Positions 1 to 8,750 are shown, counted from the first letter of the stretch. The stretch: 64,000 nt of DNA from Pseudonocardia oceani (GCF_019263585.2 NZ_JADQDF010000001.1:4598501-4662500); one strand, 5' to 3'. Program-made: numbers and translations. The notes: generated by a model from the sequence alone, not told the origin.

Positions 1-152
1 AGGCACTGCGCGAGCACCTCGAGGGCGTCACCGACTTCGTCGGGGTCTCCGGCACGTTCACCATGACCGCCGAGGACCACAGCGGGCTGCAGGCCGACGA
101 CCTCGTGCTGGTGACCGTGCGCGACCAGCAGTTCCAGCTCGCCACCCCGTGA
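1..152 (+). CDS. ABC transporter substrate-binding protein, C-terminal end only (partial)
   Basis: Only the last 49 codons are present. The reading frame enters at the window edge (codons begin at base 3) and stops at the TGA at 150-152. The visible tail includes GVTDFVGVSGTFTMTAEDHSG and ends QLATP. In branched-chain amino acid and amide binding proteins the C-terminal lobe carries such a segment (a short FxGxSG or GVSG turn followed by a D/H-containing strand), and the gene lies 7 bp upstream of a LivH-type permease. I infer that it supplies the extracytoplasmic receptor for this importer. The N-terminal signal peptide and lipobox lie outside the window, so the substrate class cannot be judged. 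Confidence 0.7.
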   Translation, partial: ALREHLEGVTDFVGVSGTFTMTAEDHSGLQADDLVLVTVRDQQFQLATP

Positions 153-159
153 CCCGCTG

Positions 160-1029
160 ATGGGAGACCTGCTCCAGTTCACGATCGCCGGGCTGTCCCA
201 GGGAGCGGTCTACGCGCTGGTGGCGATGGGCTTCGTGGCGGTGTTCTCCGTCAGCGGGGTGATCAACCTGGCGCAGGGCGAGTTCGCCGCGATTGGGGGA
301 CTCGTCGCGCTGTCGGGCGTCGGCGCCGGCCTGCCGCTGCCGCTGGCGCTGGTGGTGGCGCTGCTGGTCGTCGCCCTGGTGGCGGTGCTCATGCAGCGGC
401 TGGCGATCGCGCCCGTCCGGCGCATGACGACGCTCGTGTCGATCATCCTGACTCTCGGCGTCTCCACCGCGCTCAAGGCCCTGATGCTGCTGCTCTACGG
501 GCCGCAGGGGCGCGGGCTGCCCCCACTGCCGGGGCCGGACCTCGTCATCGGCGGGGTGTCGGTGCGCGCCCAGGAGCTGTGGATCCTCGGCGTCACCGCC
601 GTCGTGGCGGTCGCGGTGACGGTGTTCTACGACCGCACGATGCTGGGCAAGGCGCTGCGGGCCTGCGCGGAGCAGCCCGTCGCGGCCCGGCTCGTCGGGA
701 TCTCGCCCGTCGCGGCGGCCACCGTCGCGTTCGCGGTGGCCGGGCTGCTCGGGGCCGTCGCCGGGGTGCTGGCCAGCCCGATCCAGCTCACCCAGTGGGA
801 CTCCGGGCTGCTGCTCGGGCTCAAGGGCTTCGTCGCCGCGACCCTGGGCGGGCTCGTGTCCATCCGCGGCGCGGTGCTCGGCGGGCTGGTGCTCGGCGTG
901 CTGGAGTCGCTGGTCGCGGGCTACGTCGACTCCGGCTACCGCGACGCGGTGGCGTTCGTCCTGCTCATCGTGGTCCTGGTGGCCCGGCCCGGCGGCGTGT
1001 TCGGCCGGCACGCGCAGGCGAGGGTCTAG
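160..1029 (+). CDS. Branched-chain amino acid-type ABC transporter permease (LivH-like)
   Basis: A 289-residue polytopic membrane protein with about eight hydrophobic segments. It begins GDLLQFTIAGLSQGAVYAL and contains NLAQGEF near residue 40, which is characteristic of LivH permeases, plus a C-terminal GGLVSIRGAVLGG segment matching the family's cytoplasmic loop that contacts the ATPase. It would form half of the membrane channel of a high-affinity importer for branched-chain amino acids, amides or related small molecules. It starts 7 bp after the binding-protein gene and is followed after 2 bp by the LivM-LivG fusion, so one transcript is likely. The exact substrate is not evident. Confidence 0.9.
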   Translation: MGDLLQFTIAGLSQGAVYALVAMGFVAVFSVSGVINLAQGEFAAIGGLVALSGVGAGLPLPLALVVALLVVALVAVLMQRLAIAPVRRMTTLVSIILTLGVSTALKALMLLLYGPQGRGLPPLPGPDLVIGGVSVRAQELWILGVTAVVAVAVTVFYDRTMLGKALRACAEQPVAARLVGISPVAAATVAFAVAGLLGAVAGVLASPIQLTQWDSGLLLGLKGFVAATLGGLVSIRGAVLGGLVLGVLESLVAGYVDSGYRDAVAFVLLIVVLVARPGGVFGRHAQARV

Positions 1030-1031
1030 GG

Positions 1032-2891
1032 ATGAAGCGCCGCTCGGACGCCGTGGGCGTCGTCGTGCTGCTGGTGGCCCTGCTCGGGCTGCCCCTGCTG
1101 CTGCCGGTCTGGGTCACCGGCACCGCCGTCTACGCGACGATCTACGCCATCGCGGCGATCGGGCTGTCGCTGCTGATGGGGCTGGCCGGGCAGGTCAGCC
1201 TGGGGCACGCGTCGTTCTTCGCCGTCGGCGCCTACACGCAGGCGATCCTGGTGACCCGCACCGACGTACCCGGCCTGCTCGCGGCGGCCATCGCGGTCGG
1301 GCTGGCCGTGCTCGCGGCGCTGCTGGTCGGCCTGCCGCTGCTGCGGCTGCGCGGGCACTACCTGGCCCTGGCCACCCTCGGCCTCGGGATCATCCTGACC
1401 GTGGTGGCCATCGAGACCCCCTTCCTCGGCGCCACGTCGGGGATCTTCGGCATCCCCAAGCCGGAGTTCGGCGGCCGCCGCTACGACACCCCGGCCGAGT
1501 ACCTGTGGCTGCTCGCCCCGGTGGTGGTCGTGGCCGTCGTGGCCGCGCGCAACGTCGTCGACAGCCGGGTCGGGCGGGCGCTGGGCGCGGTCAACGACTC
1601 CGAGGTGGCGGCGGAGACGCTGGGCGTCGACACGTTCCGCCTGCGGCTGCAGGTGTTCGTGCTGTCGGCCGCCTACGCGGGCGTCGCCGGGGTGTTCTTC
1701 GCCCACTGGCTGGCCGTGGTCAACCCGAACGCGGCGAACTTCTCGCTGTCGGTGGAGTTCCTGCTGATGGCCGTGCTCGGCGGGCTCGGCACCGTCTGGG
1801 GCGCCGTGGTGGGCGGCTTCGCCGTGGAGTTCCTCGACGAGGGGCTGCGCGAGGCCGTGCCGCTGCTGGTGCCGGGAGCGACCGGCGAGGTCCAGCTGAT
1901 CGGCTTCGGGCTGGTACTGACGCTGGTCATGATCTTCCTGCCGGGCGGCCTGCACCAGCTCTTCCGGATGCTGACCGGCGCCCGTCCGGCCCCCGCGGGC
2001 GGCGCCACCGCCGTACCGGCCGGCCCGGACGGGGACGACGGCCCGCTGCTGGCCCGCGAGGGGCGCCCGGAGCCCGGGACCGTCCTGCTCTCGGTCCGCG
2101 GGCTGACCAAGCGCTACGGCGGCGTGGTCGCGGTGGACGGGGTGGACCTCGACGTCGCGGCCGGGGAGATCGTCGCGCTGATCGGGCCCAACGGGGCCGG
2201 CAAGACCACCTGCTTCAACATGGTCAGCGGCGTCACCGAGCCCAGCGCCGGCACCGTCGAGCTGCGGGGCGAGCGGATCGACGGCTGCAAGCCGCACGTG
2301 TTCGCGCGGGCGCGGGCGACGCGGACGTTCCAGAACCTGCAGGTCTTCGGCTCGGCCACCGTGCTCGGCAACGTGATGGTCGGCCGGCACCTGCGCAGCC
2401 GGGCCGGGCTGCTGCGCGGCATGCTCGGCGTCGCCGCGCGCCGGGAGGAGCGGGAGGTCGTCGAGGCGTCCCGCGCCGTGATCGACCTCGTCGGGCTGAC
2501 CGCCGACGCCGACCGGCCCGCCGCGGACCTGCCCTTCGGGCGCCAGCGGCTGATGGAGGTGGCCAGGGCGCTGGCCGTCGAGCCGGACCTGCTGCTGCTC
2601 GACGAGCCGCTGGCCGGGCTGTCGGGCGCCGAGCGCCGGGAGCTGGCGCTGCTCCTGCGGCGGCTGCGCGCCGGCGGGATGGGGATCGTGCTGGTGGAGC
2701 ACGACGTGGAGGCGGTGCTGGCACTGGCCGACCGGGTCGCGGTGCTCGACGACGGTGTGCTGATCGCCCTGGGCACGCCGCAGGAGGTCCGCGAGGACCC
2801 GGCCGTGGTGGCCGCCTACCTCGGTGTCGACGACGACGACCCCGAGGCGGAGCGGGCGCGGCGGGCGCTGGCGGCGGGGAGCGACGGATGA
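1032..2891 (+). CDS. LivM permease fused to LivG ATPase
   Basis: A single 619-residue frame joins a LivM-type permease (about residues 1-320; GLAGQVSLGHASFFAVGAY is the LivM signature) to a LivG-type ATPase (about 350-600). The ATPase shows Walker A GPNGAGKTT near residue 385, the LivG-style signature LPFGRQRLMEVARAL and Walker B LLLLDEPLAGLSG. A linker rich in Ala, Gly and Pro joins the two. Permease and ATPase are usually separate polypeptides, although LivM-LivG fusions are known in actinobacteria and proteobacteria. The protein would sit in the membrane with LivH and supply one of two nucleotide-binding domains. The start is the ATG at 1032, 2 bp after livH; the stop overlaps the next start (ATGA). 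Confidence 0.88.
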   Translation: MKRRSDAVGVVVLLVALLGLPLLLPVWVTGTAVYATIYAIAAIGLSLLMGLAGQVSLGHASFFAVGAYTQAILVTRTDVPGLLAAAIAVGLAVLAALLVGLPLLRLRGHYLALATLGLGIILTVVAIETPFLGATSGIFGIPKPEFGGRRYDTPAEYLWLLAPVVVVAVVAARNVVDSRVGRALGAVNDSEVAAETLGVDTFRLRLQVFVLSAAYAGVAGVFFAHWLAVVNPNAANFSLSVEFLLMAVLGGLGTVWGAVVGGFAVEFLDEGLREAVPLLVPGATGEVQLIGFGLVLTLVMIFLPGGLHQLFRMLTGARPAPAGGATAVPAGPDGDDGPLLAREGRPEPGTVLLSVRGLTKRYGGVVAVDGVDLDVAAGEIVALIGPNGAGKTTCFNMVSGVTEPSAGTVELRGERIDGCKPHVFARARATRTFQNLQVFGSATVLGNVMVGRHLRSRAGLLRGMLGVAARREEREVVEASRAVIDLVGLTADADRPAADLPFGRQRLMEVARALAVEPDLLLLDEPLAGLSGAERRELALLLRRLRAGGMGIVLVEHDVEAVLALADRVAVLDDGVLIALGTPQEVREDPAVVAAYLGVDDDDPEAERARRALAAGSDG

Positions 2892-3676
2892 CGGGGGTGG
2901 GCGGCGCGGCCGGGGCGTCGGCCGCGACGGACAGCGGCGGGGGGATCGAGGCGGACGCGGTCGAGGCCGGCTACGGCCGCATCGCGGTGCTGCACGGGGT
3001 GTCGCTGGCCGCGCGGCCCGGCGAGATCGTCGCGGTGGTCGGCGCGAACGGCGCGGGCAAGTCGACCCTGCTGCGTGCCCTGTCCGGACTGCTGCCCCTC
3101 ACCGGGGGCAGGGTCCGGCTGGCGGGGAAGGATGTGACGGGGCGCGGTCCGGAGGCGATCGCCGCGGCCGGGCTGGCGCACGTCCCGGAGAACCGGCTGG
3201 TCTTCCCGACCCTCGCGGTCGAGGACAACCTCGCCCTCGGCGGGTGGACCCGGCGCCGCGACCGGGCCGGCCGCCGCGCCCGCCGCGAGCAGGTGCTCGA
3301 GTACTTCCCGCGCCTGGCCGACCGGCTCGGCCAGGCCGCCGGCACGTTGTCGGGCGGAGAGCAGCAGATGCTGGCCATCGGCCGCGGGCTGATGGCGAGC
3401 CCGTCCGTGCTCGTCCTCGACGAGCCCAGCCTGGGGCTGGCCCCCCGGGTCGTGCGGGAGATCTTCGCGACGCTGGGCCGGCTGCGCGCCGAGGAGGGGC
3501 TGGCGATCGTGCTGGTCGAGCAGAACGTGCGGGCCGCGTTCCGCGTGGCCGACCGGGCCCTGGTCATGGACCGCGGGGAGGTCCTGCTCGAGGGCGTCCC
3601 CGCCGACCTGCTCGACGACGAGCGCATCCAGCGCGCCTACCTCGGCGGCGGCTACGCCGTCGGCCCCGACGCCTGA
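2888..3676 (+). CDS. Branched-chain amino acid-type ABC transporter ATP-binding protein (LivF-like)
   Basis: A 262-residue ATPase with an N-terminal Gly/Ala-rich extension of about 20 residues, then Walker A GANGAGKSTLL, a Q-loop region, the LivF-type signature LSGGEQQMLAIGRGLM, Walker B VLVLDEPSLGLAP and the H-loop replaced by VEQNV, as is normal for LivF. It provides the second nucleotide-binding domain of the importer. The ATG at 2888 overlaps the stop of the fusion gene by 4 nt, indicating translational coupling. It ends the operon; the next gene is on the opposite strand. Confidence 0.9.
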   Translation: MTGVGGAAGASAATDSGGGIEADAVEAGYGRIAVLHGVSLAARPGEIVAVVGANGAGKSTLLRALSGLLPLTGGRVRLAGKDVTGRGPEAIAAAGLAHVPENRLVFPTLAVEDNLALGGWTRRRDRAGRRARREQVLEYFPRLADRLGQAAGTLSGGEQQMLAIGRGLMASPSVLVLDEPSLGLAPRVVREIFATLGRLRAEEGLAIVLVEQNVRAAFRVADRALVMDRGEVLLEGVPADLLDDERIQRAYLGGGYAVGPDA

Positions 3677-3680
3677 CCGC

Positions 3681-4076
3681 TCACCCGTCCTCCAGCTCGG
3701 CCAGCGCTGCCGTCCAGCGCACGCGGCGCGCCGCGTCGTCCTGATCCCACCACGGGTCGCCGCGCTCGCCGAGCCCGCGCTTGGCGGCGCCGACGCGGGA
3801 GCGGGCCCGCGCGAGGCCGTCGGCGTCGTCGGCCTTCCTCGACGTCCGTACGGCCCAGCGGGCCACGCCGAGGTGGTGCAGGAGCGCGGTGCGCACGTCG
3901 TCGGGGAGGGTGGGGTCCTCGGCCCGCCAGCGCCGGCCGTCGACGACGATCCAGCGGCCGTCGGGGGTGCGGGGCGGGTCTGCGCCTGCCACGACGGCCA
4001 CACCCCCTCCAGCTCGCCCGCGCACTGGTCCGCGGGCGTGCCGTGGACGTTCCCGCGGACGACGGCGGCCGAACAT
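3681..4076 (-). CDS. Conserved small actinobacterial protein of unknown function
   Basis: A 131-residue hydrophilic protein. After a basic N-terminus there is a compact core, PPRTPDGRWIVVDGRRWRAEDP, followed by an Arg/Ala-rich helical part with LHHLGVARWAV, and a C-terminal WWDQDDAARRVRW segment. Short actinobacterial proteins with this DGRWIVVDGRRWRA core are common and have no established role. The ATG at 4074-4076 is used here; an internal GTG at 3999-4001, just before the core, is an alternative start that would give about 106 residues. It converges on livF with only 4 bp between them and diverges from the membrane-protein gene at 4141. Confidence 0.65.
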   Translation of the reverse strand: MFGRRRPRERPRHARGPVRGRAGGGVAVVAGADPPRTPDGRWIVVDGRRWRAEDPTLPDDVRTALLHHLGVARWAVRTSRKADDADGLARARSRVGAAKRGLGERGDPWWDQDDAARRVRWTAALAELEDG

Positions 4077-4140
4077 CGCGTGCCCGGTTCTCGGGTTCGT
4101 CGGCCGGTTCGCCGGCGCATGGCAGGGGTAGGCCTCGTCG

Positions 4141-5226
4141 GTGACCGGACCTGGAGATACGCCGCACCCGCGGCGCAACGTGGTCGTCGGCCTGCTCGCG
4201 GACCCGGGTCTGCCGGCCGTGGCTGCCCAGCGCATCGCGCAGACCCTGCCCGCGCGCCTCACGGACGAGATCGACGACGACGTCGACTGGGCCGTCGATG
4301 TGGTGCTCGAACCGTTCGAGGTGGCGCCGGACGCCGACCGGGTGATCGACAAGGCCCGGCGCAGGGTGCAGGGGACCCGCTGGGACGTGGCCGTCTGCCT
4401 GACCGACATCGCGCTGCTCGCCGATGCCGGGCCGGTCGTGGCCCAGCTCGGCCACGCCGACCGGGTCGCGCTCGTCTCACTGCCGGCCCTCGGCGGACTC
4501 CGGTTGCGCCGTCGGCTGGCGGACCTCGTCGTGGCGCTGGTCGCGGAGGTCGGGGTCACGGGAGTCGGCCCGCCCGGGCCATCCCCGGTCCGTCTCGCAC
4601 GCCTCGCCCGGCGCGCCACACCGGGCTCGAACGACATCGATCTCGAGCTGGTGCTGCATCCGGGCCACGGCCGGGCGCGGCTGCTGGCGGGGATGGTGCG
4701 GGCCAACCAGCCCTGGCAGCTGACGCTGGGCCTGTCCACGGCGCTGGCCGGCGCGGCCACCGGCAGCGTGTTCGGCATCCTGTACTCGTCGGTGTGGTCC
4801 CTGGCGGTGGCGATGGAGCCGTGGCGGCTCGCGGTCGCGACGACGGCGGCGCTCGCGGTGTTCGTCGTCTGGCTGATCGCCGGGCACGACCTGTGGGAGC
4901 GTCGGTCGGCCGGGTTGCGGCTGCGGCCGCTGCTCAACCTCGGCACCGGGCTCACCGTCGTCTGCGGGGTGCTGCTGTTCTACGCCATCCTCGTCGCGGC
5001 GAACATCCTCGCGACCGGTCTGCTCCTGCCGCCGGAACACCTGGCGTCGGTGCTCGGCCGTCCGATCGATCCCGCGGTGTACCTGCGGATCGCGCTGATG
5101 GCTTCGGTGCTGGGGCTGGTCGCGGGCGCGGTCGGGTCGGGTCTGGAGAAGGACGAGACGGTCCGTCAGGCCGCGTACAGCACCCGTGAGCAGCAGCGGC
5201 GCAGGCAGCTCGGCGACGCGGGCTGA
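4141..5226 (+). CDS. Four-helix membrane protein with soluble N-terminal domain, function unknown
   Basis: A 361-residue protein. The first ~185 residues form a soluble Asp/Arg-rich domain beginning VVVGLLADPGLP, and the rest holds four clear hydrophobic segments, at about residues 195-225, 230-250, 262-290 and 315-340. The C-terminus is a charged tail ending QQRRRQLGDAG. I do not recognise the family. The start is a GTG at 4141; no strong ribosome site is visible, but the frame is well supported by length and by the clean membrane pattern. It stands alone between a divergent small gene and the LLM oxidoreductase. Confidence 0.7.
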   Translation: MTGPGDTPHPRRNVVVGLLADPGLPAVAAQRIAQTLPARLTDEIDDDVDWAVDVVLEPFEVAPDADRVIDKARRRVQGTRWDVAVCLTDIALLADAGPVVAQLGHADRVALVSLPALGGLRLRRRLADLVVALVAEVGVTGVGPPGPSPVRLARLARRATPGSNDIDLELVLHPGHGRARLLAGMVRANQPWQLTLGLSTALAGAATGSVFGILYSSVWSLAVAMEPWRLAVATTAALAVFVVWLIAGHDLWERRSAGLRLRPLLNLGTGLTVVCGVLLFYAILVAANILATGLLLPPEHLASVLGRPIDPAVYLRIALMASVLGLVAGAVGSGLEKDETVRQAAYSTREQQRRRQLGDAG

Positions 5227-5283
5227 GGCCCGGCGACGCACCTCACCGCCGGACCCGGTACGCGGACCGCGAGGATGGAGGCC

Positions 5284-6336
5284 ATGCACATCGGGATCGA
5301 CAGCTTCGTCTCCGCGGTCACCGACCCGGGCACGGGCCTCACCGTGAGCCCCGAGGACCGGGTCGCGCACCTGCTGGAGGAGGTCCAGCGGGCCGACGAG
5401 GTCGGGCTCGACTCCTTCGGCATCGGCGAGCACCACCGCAGCGAGTACTACGACTCGGCGCCCTCGGTGCTGCTGGCCGCCGCCGCGGCGCGCACGAGCC
5501 GGATCCGGCTCAACAGCGCGGTCACGGTGCTCAGCGCCGACGACCCGGTGCGCGTCTTCCAGGAGTTCGCCACGCTCGACCTCGTCTCCCGCGGCCGGAT
5601 GGACCTCGTGGTCGGGCGCGGGTCGTTCACCGAGGCGTTCCCGCTGTTCGGGTTGTCCCTGCACGACTACGACGAGCTGTTCGCCGAGAAGCTCGACCTG
5701 CTGCTGCGCATTCGGGAGTCCCACACCGTCACGTGGTCGGGGAAGCACCGCCCGCCGCTGAGCGGGCAGGGCGTCTACCCACGGCCGCTGCAGGACCCGC
5801 TGCCGGTGTGGGTGGGCGTCGGCGGCACGCCCGAGTCGTTCATCCGGGCCGGGATCCTCGGGCTGCCGCTGATGGTGGCGATCATCGGCGGGGAGCCGCA
5901 CCGCTTCCGCCCGCTGGTCGACGCCTACCGCGAGGCGGGACGCCGGGCCGGGCACGACCCCGCGCAGCTGCGGGTCGGGCTGCACTGCTTCGGGTTCGTC
6001 GGTGACACCACGCAGCAGGCGAAGGACGACTTCTACCCGGGCTGGTCGGAGATCTTCACCAGGATCGCGCGCGAGCGCGGCGGCTCGGCCCCGACCCGGG
6101 CCGCGTACGAGGCCACGACCGGCCCCACCGGCGCCTACTTCATCGGGGACGCCGAGACGGTGGCCGCGAAGATGCTGGCCGTCTCCGACGCGCTCGGCGG
6201 CGTCGACCGGATCGCGCTGCAGATGACCAACGTCCGCCTGGCCCACGAGAACCTGCTGCACGGCATCGAGCTCCTGGGCACGGAGGTCGCGCCGATCGTC
6301 CGCGAGCGGGCGGTTCGCGCCGAAGATCCGAACTGA
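5284..6336 (+). CDS. LLM-class flavin-dependent oxidoreductase
   Basis: A 350-residue luciferase-like monooxygenase of the TIM-barrel bacterial luciferase superfamily. Visible family features are the opening HIGIDSF, FGIGEHHRSEYYDSAP near residue 45, the ARTSRIRLNSAVTVLS strand, the VVGRGSF turn and PVWVGVGGTPES. Such enzymes use F420H2 or FMNH2 to oxidise or reduce small organic substrates; the substrate is unknown. The ATG at 5284 is preferred because GAGG lies nine bases upstream and relatives begin at this Met. An in-frame ATG at 5275 would add three residues. The stop codon forms the first bases of the palindrome in front of the P450 gene. Confidence 0.82.
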   Translation: MHIGIDSFVSAVTDPGTGLTVSPEDRVAHLLEEVQRADEVGLDSFGIGEHHRSEYYDSAPSVLLAAAAARTSRIRLNSAVTVLSADDPVRVFQEFATLDLVSRGRMDLVVGRGSFTEAFPLFGLSLHDYDELFAEKLDLLLRIRESHTVTWSGKHRPPLSGQGVYPRPLQDPLPVWVGVGGTPESFIRAGILGLPLMVAIIGGEPHRFRPLVDAYREAGRRAGHDPAQLRVGLHCFGFVGDTTQQAKDDFYPGWSEIFTRIARERGGSAPTRAAYEATTGPTGAYFIGDAETVAAKMLAVSDALGGVDRIALQMTNVRLAHENLLHGIELLGTEVAPIVRERAVRAEDPN

Positions 6337-6349
6337 GAGTTCACTCTCA
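6334..6349. promoter_or_regulatory. Palindromic operator candidate upstream of the P450 gene
   Basis: TGAGAGT and ACTCTCA form perfect 7-bp arms around a 2-bp centre. The site lies 52 bp before the P450 start and overlaps the stop of the preceding gene. The size and symmetry fit a dimeric TetR-type repressor, and a TetR gene closes the P450/ferredoxin group at 7891. Binding is an inference. Confidence 0.55.
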
Positions 6350-6400
6350 CTTAGCTGGTAGCGTCGGGCGGGTCGATCACCGTCGGGGAGAGGACGCACC

Positions 6401-7603
6401 ATGACCCAGGCACCACCGGTCCCACCGCTGCACATGCAGCGCGACCGCTTCGATCCCGTGCCCGAGCTCGCCGAGGTCCGCGAGGGTGCGGGGATCCGGC
6501 GGGTGCAGTCGATGTTCGGGGCGCCCGCGTGGCTGGTGGCCCGGCACGAGGACGTGCGGGAGGTCCTCGCCGACGCGAGCCGGTTCAGCAACGCGGGCGG
6601 CCTCGCGATGCGGATGCCCGGCGACACCCGCTCGGAGGAGGAGAAGCGCCGCGCGATGGCCGGGCAGATGCTCGCGGCCGACCCGCCCGACCACACCCGG
6701 CTGCGGCGGTTCCTGACCCCGGAGTTCACCGTCCGCCGGATGCGCCGCCTCGAGCCGCGGATCGTCGAGATCGTCGACGAGCACCTCGACGCGATGGAGC
6801 GCGCCGGCAGCCCGGCCGACCTGGTGCCCTCCTTCGCGCTGCCGATCCCGTCGCTGGTGATCTGCGAGCTGCTCGGCGTGCCCTACGCCGACCGCGACGA
6901 GTTCCAGCACCGCACCGGCCGCCAGCTCGACCTGTCCATCCCGATGGACGAGCGGATCGCGCTGCAGCGCGAGAGCCGCGCCTACATGGACCGCCTGGTC
7001 GCCGGGGCGAAGGCCGATCCGGGGGAGGACGTGCTGGGGATGCTGGTGCGCGAGCACGGCGACGAGATGACCGACGACGAGCTCGTCGGCATCGCGTCGC
7101 TGCTGCTCGTCGCCGGGCACGAGACGACGTCGAACATGCTCGGCCTGGGCACGCTCGCGCTGCTGCGCCACCCCGACCAGCTCGCCAGGGTCCGCGACGA
7201 GCCGGAGTCCGTCGACGCCGCCGTCGAGGAGCTGATGCGCTGGCTCTCGATCGTGCACACCGGCGTCGCCCGCACCGCGACGACCGAGGTGGAGATCGCC
7301 GGGCAGACGATCGCGGCCGGGGAGCTCGTCCTCTGCGCGCTGCCCACCGCCAACCGCGACCCGGGCTTCATCGACGACCCCGACGTCCTCGACGTCTCCC
7401 GCGGCGCCATGGGCCACCTCGCCTTCGGGCACGGCGTGCACCACTGCCTCGGAGCGCCCCTGGCCCGCATGGAGATGCGGATCGCGTTCCCGGCGCTGCT
7501 GCGCCGCTTCCCGCGCCTCGCGGCGGCCGTGCCCTTCGAGGAGGTCCCGTTCCGGGCGTTCCACTTCGTCTACGGGCTGCACTCGCTGCACGTCACCTGG
7601 TAG
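6401..7603 (+). CDS. Cytochrome P450
   Basis: A 400-residue soluble class I bacterial P450. The I-helix oxygen-activation motif AGHETTS is at about 238-244, the ExxR motif is within EELMR near 277, and the heme loop FGHGVHHCLG has its cysteine ligand at about 349. N-terminal features (the meander after DPPDHTRLRRFLTPEFT) match CYP105/107-like soluble enzymes. It would hydroxylate an unknown small molecule using electrons from the ferredoxin encoded 9 bp downstream. No ferredoxin reductase is adjacent. The palindrome at 6334-6349 suggests local repression. GGGGAGAGGA shortly before the ATG is a good ribosome site. Confidence 0.93.
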   Translation: MTQAPPVPPLHMQRDRFDPVPELAEVREGAGIRRVQSMFGAPAWLVARHEDVREVLADASRFSNAGGLAMRMPGDTRSEEEKRRAMAGQMLAADPPDHTRLRRFLTPEFTVRRMRRLEPRIVEIVDEHLDAMERAGSPADLVPSFALPIPSLVICELLGVPYADRDEFQHRTGRQLDLSIPMDERIALQRESRAYMDRLVAGAKADPGEDVLGMLVREHGDEMTDDELVGIASLLLVAGHETTSNMLGLGTLALLRHPDQLARVRDEPESVDAAVEELMRWLSIVHTGVARTATTEVEIAGQTIAAGELVLCALPTANRDPGFIDDPDVLDVSRGAMGHLAFGHGVHHCLGAPLARMEMRIAFPALLRRFPRLAAAVPFEEVPFRAFHFVYGLHSLHVTW

Positions 7604-7612
7604 GAGTCGAGC

Positions 7613-7804
7613 ATGAAGATCCTCGCTGACCGCGACCTGTGCATCGGCGCAGGCCTGTGCGTCACCAGCTCCGAGGCCGTGTTCGACCAGGACGACGACG
7701 GCATCGTCCTGCTGCTGGTCGAGGAGCCGGAGGGCGCCGACGCGCAGGCGGCGGAGCAGGCCGTCTCGCTGTGCCCGTCGGGGGCGCTGCGCCTCGTGGA
7801 GTGA
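7613..7804 (+). CDS. Small ferredoxin, P450 partner
   Basis: A 63-residue acidic ferredoxin. It has CIGAGLC (Cys 10 and 16) and a C-terminal CPSGAL (Cys 54), the three-cysteine pattern of [3Fe-4S] ferredoxins that serve actinobacterial P450s. In four-cluster versions the central position is cysteine; here the spacing CxxxxxC...CP is consistent with a 3Fe-4S cluster. The gene follows the P450 after 9 bp, so the two are almost certainly co-expressed and functionally paired. Confidence 0.92.
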   Translation: MKILADRDLCIGAGLCVTSSEAVFDQDDDGIVLLLVEEPEGADAQAAEQAVSLCPSGALRLVE

Positions 7805-7890
7805 CGCGGCCGAACGAGGCGGCCGGAACGAGGCGGCCGGAACGGCCCGGCGGGAATGACGCGCCGCCCGGCGGGTGGGAGAGTCGGCCC

Positions 7891-8487
7891 ATGACGGCCG
7901 GGCGCGCGATGCGGGTGGACGCCGCGCGCAACCACGAGCGGATCGTGGTGGCCGCCGGCGCCGCGTTCGAGGAGGACGGCCCGGGGGTGGCGCTCGACGA
8001 GGTCGCGCGCCGCGCCGGGGTCGCCCCCGCCACGCTCTACCGCCGCTTCCGCAACCGCGACGAGCTCGTGCGCGCGGTCGTCGAGCACGTCCTCGCCACC
8101 GAGGTCGCGCCGGCCGCCGAGGTCGTCACCGACGACCCGTGGAACGACCTGGTCGGGATGCTCGGGGCCGTCGTCGACGCGTTCGCCGCGCACCGCACGG
8201 TGCTGCGCCTGGCCCGCGACGTGCGGGCAGTCGACGTCGACCTGGTCGGGGCGTGGGTGACGGCGATGGAGCGGCCGCTGCGCCGCGCCATCGACGCCGG
8301 GCGGGTGCGGCCCGAGCTGCTCGGCCGCGACCTGGCCGCCGTCGTCGTCATGGCGCTGGCCACGGTGCACGAGCGGGATCCCGCCGGGGCCGACCGCCGC
8401 CGCTACCTGGCCCTGCTCACCGACGGCCTGCGCCCCGCGCCCGCCCCGCTCCCGCCCCCGTCGGACCGCAGGTTCGGCGAGCGGTAG
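7891..8487 (+). CDS. TetR family transcriptional regulator
   Basis: A 198-residue regulator. The N-terminal helix-turn-helix reads VARRAGVAPATLYRRFRNRDELVRAV at about residues 35-60 (helix 3 and the Y/F that ends it are typical), followed by an all-helical ligand domain. It is co-oriented with and 86 bp downstream of the P450/ferredoxin pair and is a good candidate for control of that pair through the 6334-6349 palindrome. The ATG at 7891 follows GGGAGAG. An internal ATG at 7909 is possible and would lose only six residues. Confidence 0.88.
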   Translation: MTAGRAMRVDAARNHERIVVAAGAAFEEDGPGVALDEVARRAGVAPATLYRRFRNRDELVRAVVEHVLATEVAPAAEVVTDDPWNDLVGMLGAVVDAFAAHRTVLRLARDVRAVDVDLVGAWVTAMERPLRRAIDAGRVRPELLGRDLAAVVVMALATVHERDPAGADRRRYLALLTDGLRPAPAPLPPPSDRRFGER

Positions 8488-8490
8488 CGC

Positions 8491-8721
8491 TCAGGCGGCG
8501 GGGGTGGCCGGGGCCGGTGCGTACGCCAGGTGCACCACGCCGTCGGCGAAGCTCTGCGCGGACTTCAGGGTCAGGGCCCGCTTGGGGATGCCCGGCCCGA
8601 ACAGCGTCGGGCCCTCACCGAGCGCCACCGGGTAGACGAACAGGTGCAGCTCGTCGACCGGGCCGTCGTCGAGCAGCGCGCGGACCAGGGTGGTGCTGCC
8701 GAAGACGTGGATCCCGCCCAC
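8491..8721 (-). pseudogene. Dihydrofolate-reductase-family protein, 5'-truncated remnant
   Basis: The 76-residue frame corresponds only to the last third of the RibD-C/DHFR-like fold: GGIHVFGSTTLVRALLDDG, then VDELHLFVYPVALGEGPTLF, the usual C-terminal strand region. Members of this family are about 180-200 residues. The NADPH-binding N-terminal part is missing because the GNAT gene at 8751 occupies the space where it should be. The first available codon is a GTG at 8719-8721. I read this as a gene remnant rather than a functional short protein. Confidence 0.7.
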
Positions 8722-8750
8722 CCACCGCGGGCGTGCGGGAGGATGGCCCC

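Noticed and set aside
4477..6729. 750-codon open frame on the - strand
   Set aside because: It runs antisense across three well-supported + strand genes and has low-complexity Arg/Pro/Ala/Gln text.
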